64,000 nt of DNA from Linnemannia schmuckeri (lineage: Eukaryota; Mortierellomycota; Mortierellomycetes; Mortierellales; Mortierellaceae). Location: positions 1,426,001 through 1,490,000 of the forward strand of contig JANATG010000010.1 in NCBI GenBank assembly GCA_029449235.1, read 5' to 3'. Each line of letters opens with the position of its first letter. Position 1 is the stretch's first letter. The position numbers were made by a program, and so were the translations under genes. Below the pieces are notes generated by a model. That model made no database searches, was not told the origin of the DNA, and saw only the letters and a list, made by a program, of their open reading frames with translations. Below are positions 57,077 to 64,000 of this stretch, one piece after another.

Positions 57077-58782
57077 CTGCATTCAACTTTTTTACTTGGC
57101 AGATTTCTCTTCCTCATCACCGCTCTCTCCTCGATCCATGCCCAGTCATACCAGCCCACTCCAATGTGGGGCACGTCTTCTGTCTTTGTTGATGGCCGTG
57201 CATTGTACGTCCACGGCGGTCGAATCCTGCAACAAAGCTCGCCTCCAACCATGATCTCTACAAGCATCACTTTCTCCCTCGACCTCTCGACCGCCTGGGA
57301 GACCAGTCGACCCAGTTTTACTTGATGACGACCGAGGGTCCCACGGACTACCTCTTCACCTCGACGCTGATTTCGGACGATAATGTCTGGATCATGATCA
57401 GCAACGCAACAGAAAGTGTCCTCCGACTCGAAAGAACTGTAGATATATGGTCCGAGGTGTCGTTTGGTGCCAATATCGTCAGTAAGGACAGGGGACTCGC
57501 TGCAGCAACGGATCCGATCACGGGCTCGATCTACATTGTCAACGGTGGAGTCAAGAATGGCGCCAAAAAGTTGTTTACATACAACAACGCGTTGAACCAG
57601 TACAAAGAAATTGGCCAGACAGTCCCGATGGATAGTGGATTTGCAGGATCCTGGTCGGTTGAACGCGAGCGCATGTATATTCATGGAGGAATTCAGGCGA
57701 ACGTGCTCCAGTCAGTGCTCTACGAATTCCTTCCCAGCAACGACGCCCCCCTCATTCAGTTCGTCCCCACCTCTGGAGACGCTCCGACCGCGCGACAGGG
57801 CCACTGCATGGTCTCTGCCTACGGAGGAGCCAAGATAATTGTCTTTGGTGGCTTTGGGAACGGAAACACACCGCTGGGCGACATCTATATCCTCGAGAGC
57901 AACAGTACCAAATGGGTCAAAGGAACCGATGGGGGCGCTTCGGCAGCACGCGCTCATACTGCCTGTGCAGTCACGAACGACCTTTTGTGGCCTGTGGTGG
58001 TACCTAGGATGGAGTGAACATCATTACAAGCAACATTACGATCGTCTACAACCTTAAGACTAATCAATGGCAATCCAACTACTCGCCACTTCCCCATGTC
58101 GCACCATTACCGTCAACAGCGACAACACCAGGCACAGGAGCAGAAGCTGGACTTAAACCCACCGGCACTGGTGCGGCCACTGAAACGGTGTCGGGCGGAT
58201 CCAACACTGGAGCTATCATCGGAGAAGTCGTTGGAGGGTTAGCTGTGATTGGAATCGTAATAGCGCTGTTCATCTATCGAAAGCGACAAGACAAGAACAA
58301 AACTGACAACACCAGCACTGTTACATCCAGACCGCGATCCATCAACAAGGAAAACATCAACAACAACCACAACAATAACAACAACCATTTCGACGAGGTT
58401 CCCGTCAGTGTTGCCCCTCCACAGTACAACATTTTCCAGCCCTTAGCAACAACATCAGCAACAACATCAGCAACAACATCAGCAACAACATCAGCTGCGC
58501 CACCCCCAGGATCGCCAACAGCAGGAAGAAATGGTCCTCAGTGCACCACGGGCAATTCCCCTTGCGCCATCATCGCTTATCAATTCTGTCTACACTAGCA
58601 CGACCAACTCGAGTCCGAGCCCAGCAATAATGTACAGCACCAAGCCAAAGCCAAGTGGGAGCAATACCGAGTTGTTGTGCCAGCCAGAGTCCGACACCCT
58701 CATACCCCCGGCAACGAACAGATCTTCCACACACCAGACCGCCACCCCACACCCAACCATAGTAGACTGCTCACACCAATAA
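57077..58782 (+). pseudogene. Kelch-repeat membrane protein pseudogene (kelch gene 3)
   Basis: All parts of the family are present but in different frames. A signal peptide (HSTFLLGRFLFLITALSSIH) begins at a CTG (57077), with no in-frame ATG near. The first blades (VFVDGRALYVHGG) run to about 57318, where a TGA appears and the family sequence continues in another frame (LMTTEGPTDYLF). That frame holds GHCMVSAYGGAKIIVFGGFG and ACAVTNDL, then breaks at the T run 57983-57986. Beyond it, AWGG has become ACGG, and a TAG stands at 58005. The next frame holds VVYNL-type sequence (ITIVYNLKTNQWQSNY), the membrane helix (GAIIGEVVGGLAVIGIVIAL) and part of the tail. A further TAG and frame change at 58444 precede the Gln/His tail. 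Clustered read errors are the only alternative; a functional gene is unlikely. Confidence 0.8.
58447..58494 (+). repeat. 12-bp minisatellite, four units
   Basis: CAACAACATCAG repeated four times without change, in the tail region of the kelch pseudogene. In its ancestral frame it encodes QQHQ units. Confidence 0.9.
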
Positions 58783-60318
58783 TAATAATTTCCCTCTTTT
58801 GGCCTTTCCCCCTTACTTAAACAGGGATTTGATGACAGTCGTTACTGTTCACTGCTGCCAGGCAACTGATATATTTTGTTGTGCTGTGCAATGACCTTTT
58901 ACACCCCTTCAATTACTTGGAAAAAAGAGACAAAGAGCATTCTAAGTACCAACTGTTTCCCACCACTTTTCTTCCACCCTTGCTTGCCCCTACTTGCCCC
59001 TACTTGAGTCGGAGCACAGAGAGCACAGAGCAAGAAGATAAGAAAGCAAGCGACAAAAAAAACGAGAGAAGCGTTCAGAGAAAATCCCATACCCTGGGTC
59101 TCCTATCATCACCGATCCCATCGATCGTTCTATTCACATGTCGGTCAATTTCTGGGATTTAACATGCCGGATGGACATTGAACACAATTTATCATTTTTT
59201 CATGTTCTTGTTTCCTTGGTGTGATTCGGAGATGAGGGTCGGGATGGGAAAGGGGAAGGGAAGGGAGGAAGGAAGATGATGCCTATCCTTCCGATCGGTG
59301 GGGTGGGTTGGGGAGCTTGAGCTTGGACTTGAGAGTGGCGTTCGTGTTTTTAGTGAATTCGGGGCCTGAGAATTACGAAAAAAAATTGATTTTTTGAAAA
59401 AAGGCAAAAAAAAAGGGAGACAGGAGGATGGCTCTGAAGTTGCAGTCAAGCTCCCTGCAAACATCTTTTTACTGCTTTTTTGTTGTTTCTTCTCGCCTTG
59501 TCCGTTGAGATGTAGAGTCATTTGGCATTAGTCTTCAAACTCGTTCCTCTCACAGTGTTTGAGAAAATGTTGGCGGTCAATAATCATATCTATCCGTAGA
59601 GACAGTCTCTCCAACAGAGGAAAAACACATGTTACACTGTCTCGCTTGTCAAAAATTTCTCTCTTCCAGATTTTTGTCAGCGAAAAACAAAGGAAATGCA
59701 TTTCACTCTTCAATACTCTCGCTTCATCATAACCAGAGGGACTCTGGGCCATGAAAGCGTCTGGTGTTGTAGTCTTGTGAACTTTTCACCAGTACTGACA
59801 AAGAGGCAGGCATTAAGAAAGACTGTAAGAAAAACGGAATTGGACGTGAGGTGTGGTAAAAAATATAATTTTTTTTATTGTTCAACTGTGCACCGCCAAT
59901 TCTTCGTCCCTCTCCTCCTAAAAATAAAAATTGTGCAGACAAAAATAAAAAAAAAAAAAAAAAAAAAACAGATTCAGATCGTTCAGGAACATTGACGCGC
60001 GTTTGTCTGCGGCTTCTTCCCTTCATTGATGAGGAGTACGAAAAGAGAGAAGCAACAGAGTCTGAACAAAAAAGAATCCCACCAGGGCGAAGGTCATTGC
60101 CATGGACATTTCCATTGCCACTGGCATCAATCCTTCCGGCAGTGCCATCCACTTTCTTTTATCAAGTCTGCATCTTTACTCAAGCATTCTCCCTTTTTGT
60201 TCGCATCCGAGTCCTTTCTCATCCCCCTTCACTCTCCCCTGCAGCAATACATCGGTGCTGCTGGTCTTACCAGTATTCCTTTACTTCATACTACCTTATT
60301 ATTTTTTGTTCATACACC
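58783..60318. other. Intergenic: end of kelch pseudogene and promoter of kelch gene 4
   Basis: No supported gene. An A-rich run lies near 59947-59968, and a T/C-rich leader precedes the ATG at 60319. Confidence 0.55.
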
Positions 60319-62085
60319 ATGGCTCCTCTACTCTTACTATCCCTTTTCCTCTTCCTCGTCACAACGACACTCGCACAACCAGACTACACACCCACACCCT
60401 ACTTCAGTCTCCAATCCGTCTTCCTCGACAGCAACGCCCTCTTCATCCACGGCGGCATCGACTCCTTCTCCTCTTCCTCAGAATCATCCACGCAAACATT
60501 CTTCCTTAACCTCTCAACCTCCTGGAACGTATCCTCCCCCGCCTTCCAAAAGCTCCCAGACAGAGATACAGGCCAATGGGGTGCGGCGTCCACACTCCTA
60601 AACGACAGACGGACCTGGATCCTGTTCGATAACCAAACAGCCATCTCTCAATTCGATATCGGCGTCAGGAACCGACGTTGGGTGACGACGACGACAACCT
60701 CGAGAGGAGAGGAGAATACTCGACGATTGGGGAACGATTTTGTGTTTCCTTCGATTGCGGCTGTGACGGACCCCGGGACAGATCAAGTCTTTGTGGTCGA
60801 TGGATGGAATTCGACGGGGTTGTTGAGATATTTTCCTGCAAACAGGACGGTGGATGAAGTGGGACCACGGGCGCCGGTGACGGAGGGGTATGCGGCTGTT
60901 TGGAGTACCCTTAGAGGAGGGATGCTGGTTCATGGTGGGACCGTCAAGACCTCGACGGGTAGTTTCTTTCCTCGGTCACTGTTTCAGTTCTACCCTGTCA
61001 ACAAAAACTATAACATGACGGGTCCACCGGTTTATGCGTCTCTGACTGATACGGGGGACATTCCTCCACCGCGGATGGGGCATTGCATGGTCGAGGCCAA
61101 GAATGGGACCAAGATTGTGGTCTTTGGAGGGTTTGATGAGGATGGTGTGGAGTTGGGAGATGTTTATGTGTTGGATGTGGCGACGCTCGAGTGGACTGCA
61201 GGAGGACGGGGAGGGGGAGGAGTGGATGGGAATACAACGATGACGGTTGCGCGTGGCTATGCAGCCTGTGGAATGAGCAACAACCTCTTTGTGGCCTGGG
61301 GTGGCGCTCGTCGAGACCCTCGGTCGCCTGGATCCTTGATCCCTGTTTCCGAGAATGTCACTGTGGTCTATAATCTCACCAGTCAGATGTGGCAATCTAC
61401 ATTCTCATTTAAGGCTGGCGATGATGAAGACGTGAACGTTCCCCCAACATTTACAACAACAAATCACATCCCTATAGTGACCGCAACGAGCAGTCCCGAT
61501 CCAAGTCCTACTTTTGTGCTACCACCATCATCGCCAGCGATGGGAGCGATCGTAGGAGGATCGGTCGTCGGAGGGCTCACATTGATTGCCGCCGCAGGAA
61601 TGGGTTTCTTCTTTTACCGCCGGAGAAAGCTCCAGTCGAACCAAGTCCAACCAACATTAACATCTTCACTGAAGCAAAGGTGGAGTGGCATCTCGGACCA
61701 TAGTCACTGGTGGAATAATCGACGACAAAGTGGTGGTAATGGAGGGATGGATAATCCAGGACATACGTTCTTACGTCTCGAATCTGCGAATGGGTCCAAT
61801 GCTGGATCTGTATTTGTGTTGTGTGAGGTGCCTGATCCACCACCACTTGGACGTGGTCATCATCACCAACAATCGACAGAGATGGTAGAAGCAAGAGAAG
61901 GAAGAGGAGGAGGAGGAGGAGGGAGAGTCGGGTCAGAGTCGATGATGATGGAAGAAGAGCTGGTCAGCAACAACGAGATTCCGCGGGGAAGGAGGGACCC
62001 TCAGCTAATGACGACAGAGAGGGCGTTCACATACAGAGATACACCCATAGACTCAACAACCACATCCACAACTTTACATCCATAG
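60319..62085 (+). CDS. Kelch-repeat single-pass membrane protein (kelch gene 4, intact)
   Basis: 588 residues, one exon. The frame is open from 59878, but the ATG at 60319 starts a clean signal peptide (MAPLLLLSLFLFLVTTTLAQ). The kelch propeller covers about residues 30-375 with family hallmarks GHCMVEAKNGTKIVVFGGFD, VYVLDVATLEWTAGG, ACGMSNNLFVAWGGARRD and VTVVYNLTSQMWQSTF. Several N-glycosylation sequons (NLS, NVS, NQT, NRT, NMT) lie in the outer part. A membrane helix (GAIVGGSVVGGLTLIAAAG) is near 408-432, then YRRRK and a tail of about 150 residues with His, Gly/Arg and acidic patches and no poly-Q. It lies between the pseudogene and kelch gene 5 on the same strand. Function is unknown. 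Confidence 0.9.
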   Translation: MAPLLLLSLFLFLVTTTLAQPDYTPTPYFSLQSVFLDSNALFIHGGIDSFSSSSESSTQTFFLNLSTSWNVSSPAFQKLPDRDTGQWGAASTLLNDRRTWILFDNQTAISQFDIGVRNRRWVTTTTTSRGEENTRRLGNDFVFPSIAAVTDPGTDQVFVVDGWNSTGLLRYFPANRTVDEVGPRAPVTEGYAAVWSTLRGGMLVHGGTVKTSTGSFFPRSLFQFYPVNKNYNMTGPPVYASLTDTGDIPPPRMGHCMVEAKNGTKIVVFGGFDEDGVELGDVYVLDVATLEWTAGGRGGGGVDGNTTMTVARGYAACGMSNNLFVAWGGARRDPRSPGSLIPVSENVTVVYNLTSQMWQSTFSFKAGDDEDVNVPPTFTTTNHIPIVTATSSPDPSPTFVLPPSSPAMGAIVGGSVVGGLTLIAAAGMGFFFYRRRKLQSNQVQPTLTSSLKQRWSGISDHSHWWNNRRQSGGNGGMDNPGHTFLRLESANGSNAGSVFVLCEVPDPPPLGRGHHHQQSTEMVEAREGRGGGGGGRVGSESMMMEEELVSNNEIPRGRRDPQLMTTERAFTYRDTPIDSTTTSTTLHP

Positions 62086-63065
62086 CGCAAACCCGCACGT
62101 AAAGATAAATCTCAGACAGTTGTGTGTTTCTTGTGCGAGTGAGCGATGATTGATGTCCGATGTTGTTCCTGAGTCGAAATCTGCAGAGGAATGGAAATGG
62201 CACTGCAAAACCCCCACGCCTAAAGAAAAACTTTAAAAAAACAAAGAAGGGTGCACTGCCCCATTCCTTCATCTGGCAACGCCCATCTGCTGCTAGTATC
62301 AAGGACAAGGAGAAGCAATTGCGACTTAGAAATGCTTGCAGTGGGTGCGAAAGAGGACCGGGTTGGATTCATCTGCAAACCCCCTGGGTTTACAAGAGCG
62401 TCGCATTGATGCAATAGGTACTTTAAAGATCGCTTCGCATGGCTGTTATTGAGCAATGGTTCGTGCGAATGTCATGGCCTAAAACGAAATAAAAAAACAA
62501 AAGCAAAGACGTATAGGTGCATGTTTTTTTCTGATTGTGTACGTTCTGTACGCCGTGGGCTCGTTTTCTTTTCGACTGTTGACAACATTCTATTGTTGTT
62601 ACTGTTTGTTGACAGATGCCAGAAATAGGCCCTGAACCTGTTCGTTCTTTCCTTTCGCCCGCCTGCACACCCGTTTTGTTGAACTCCGCAACACCCACGC
62701 ATGGTCTCTGTCTGCTCTACCTGTCTTCTCGCTCTTACCTTTTACCTTTGGGCGAAGGTCATACATGTAAGCCTCAGAGGGCAGTGCGAGAAGTAAAGAA
62801 GAGAAGAGGCGCATCCTTTATCAACCAACTCACTCTGCCAGAACAGCTAAGAAAAATCCATTCGAAAAAAAAATTCACCCTTCCCTTCCACCAACGCCTC
62901 CAGCACTGACACCATTACAAATCACTATCACTATTGCCTACCACTACAAATCACTACTCCCATCCTCTTTTTCATTTCGCCTCTGTACTTTTTTGTTTAG
63001 TCTTCAACAACAAAGCAGACAACGCCTTTTCTTTCTTCTCTCCTATTTCCTCTTTTTTTTCCGTC
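62086..63065. other. Intergenic between kelch genes 4 and 5
   Basis: No supported gene; short frames on both strands show no domain. Pyrimidine-rich sequence precedes the ATG at 63066. Confidence 0.55.
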
Positions 63066-64000
63066 ATGCGGGGGGTATGGGTCTTTATTCTTGCATCCGC
63101 ACTCTTGTTTACTTACCACCACCCTTCCAAAACATCCACTCTCGCACAACCATCCCCGACCCCACTCCAACCCCCATCACCAACACAAGCACCAACATCA
63201 CCACCACCATACACACCCAGATCCTTCTATTACTCCCACTCAGCTTTCATCGAACATCAGGCACTCTATGTCCATGGCGGGATCGTTAACATCAACTCTA
63301 TCCCCTCCTCTCAAGCATTCTACATCGATCTTTCCCAGAACTGGACCACCGCCCAACCAGCCTTTGTCCAACTGCCTGATGGGTACCCGGTCATGGGAGC
63401 CCTAAGCGGTCTGACTTACAACAATACCAAATGGTTGGGGGTCTACAACTCGACCATCTATACCTTTGATCTCCAACCCCGAATCTGGACCACCTTGGGA
63501 TCTTCAGAGTTTGTGACCCCTCGAGTTGATCTTCCCGCGGTGGTCAATCCTGATGATAACCAGTTCTTTGTGCTGAATGGGTGGGTTGATAATAGGACTG
63601 TGTTGGGGACATTGCGGTTTGATACTGCCCAACAACGCATCTTTAGTCAACCCTTGGTCGCTCCTCTGGATGGATCCTTTACGTCTGTTTGGAGTAGGAT
63701 AAGGAAGGCTGCGTTTGTGTTTGGTGGGTATACCCTTGACAGTTCCATTTCTTCTGTGGCCCAACGGACTCTATTCATCTATGAGCCCAACGTCTTTGCG
63801 GGGAATAGCACTCCAACCCTTAGGAACGCTCCGGACTCTGGCGCCGTCCCGTCTGCGCGCTATGGCCATTGCATGGTCGAGGCTTATAACGGGACCAAGA
63901 TGGTTCTCTTTGGTGGGTTCGACCAAGTCGGCAGGGCCCTCGGGGACATCTACATCCTCGATGTCGTCACCCTCAAATGGACCAGGGGCACTGATGGAGG
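63066..64000 (+). CDS. Kelch-repeat membrane protein, 3' end outside window (kelch gene 5)
   Basis: 311 whole codons are visible before the window ends, with the frame open. The ATG at 63066 gives a signal peptide (MRGVWVFILASALLFTYHHP). A Pro/Thr/Ser-rich linker of about 35 residues comes before the first blade (AFIEHQALYVHGGI); the other copies lack such a long linker. Propeller hallmarks follow: AFYIDLSQNWTTAQPAFVQL, VWSRIRKAAFVFGG, GHCMVEAYNGTKMVLFGGFD and DIYILDVVTLKWTRG. The last propeller strands, the membrane helix and the tail should lie beyond 64000. Same orientation and family as the two genes before it. Confidence 0.88.
   Translation, partial: MRGVWVFILASALLFTYHHPSKTSTLAQPSPTPLQPPSPTQAPTSPPPYTPRSFYYSHSAFIEHQALYVHGGIVNINSIPSSQAFYIDLSQNWTTAQPAFVQLPDGYPVMGALSGLTYNNTKWLGVYNSTIYTFDLQPRIWTTLGSSEFVTPRVDLPAVVNPDDNQFFVLNGWVDNRTVLGTLRFDTAQQRIFSQPLVAPLDGSFTSVWSRIRKAAFVFGGYTLDSSISSVAQRTLFIYEPNVFAGNSTPTLRNAPDSGAVPSARYGHCMVEAYNGTKMVLFGGFDQVGRALGDIYILDVVTLKWTRGTDG

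Overview
The window is nuclear DNA of a filamentous fungus, most likely Mortierellaceae (Mortierella, Linnemannia or Podila type). The reasons are short GT..AG introns with CTAAC-like branch sites, pyrimidine-rich promoters, glutamine- and serine-rich proteins, and an eight-exon gene whose product matches the Mortierella alpina delta-5 fatty acid desaturase almost throughout. I traced splice junctions by hand; all multi-exon models below keep frame across every junction. No tRNA, rRNA, CRISPR or intact transposon was seen.

Left end (1-10.1 kb): two tandem genes for secreted-then-anchored kelch proteins (signal peptide, kelch propeller, one membrane helix, low-complexity cytoplasmic tail). They are followed by a gene for a single-pass membrane protein with an adhesin-like (DUF4097-type) outer domain. 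A decayed tandem copy of that gene and of its promoter lies 2.6 kb downstream.

Middle (10.9-53.1 kb): housekeeping and regulatory genes. In order: an F-box protein (+), an unknown 987-residue protein with a C-terminal Cys/His motif (-), a Myb protein fused to C2H2 fingers (-), a protein with a C-terminal AMPK-type carbohydrate-binding domain (+), the CCAAT-factor subunit HAP5/NF-YC (+), a 12-exon phospholipase D (-), the delta-5 desaturase (-), complex I subunit NDUFS5 (+), an N-myristoylated leucine-rich repeat protein (+), a DTWD1-type tRNA-modifying enzyme (+), a HAD-domain 'Swiss Army Knife' RNA repair-like protein (+) and an MFS monocarboxylate-type transporter (-). PLD and the desaturase, both lipid genes, are neighbours on the same strand. 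The desaturase and NDUFS5 share a divergent promoter of about 0.8 kb.

Right end (53.1-64 kb): a 4-kb stretch with no gene I can support, then three more kelch-membrane genes of the same family as at the left end. The first is a pseudogene with several frame breaks, the second is intact and the third runs off the window.

The least described material is the kelch-membrane family (five copies here, one broken) and the duplicated adhesin-like locus. That locus has a 16-bp palindrome kept in both promoters, a PPxY motif and a His/Cys-rich segment next to the membrane.
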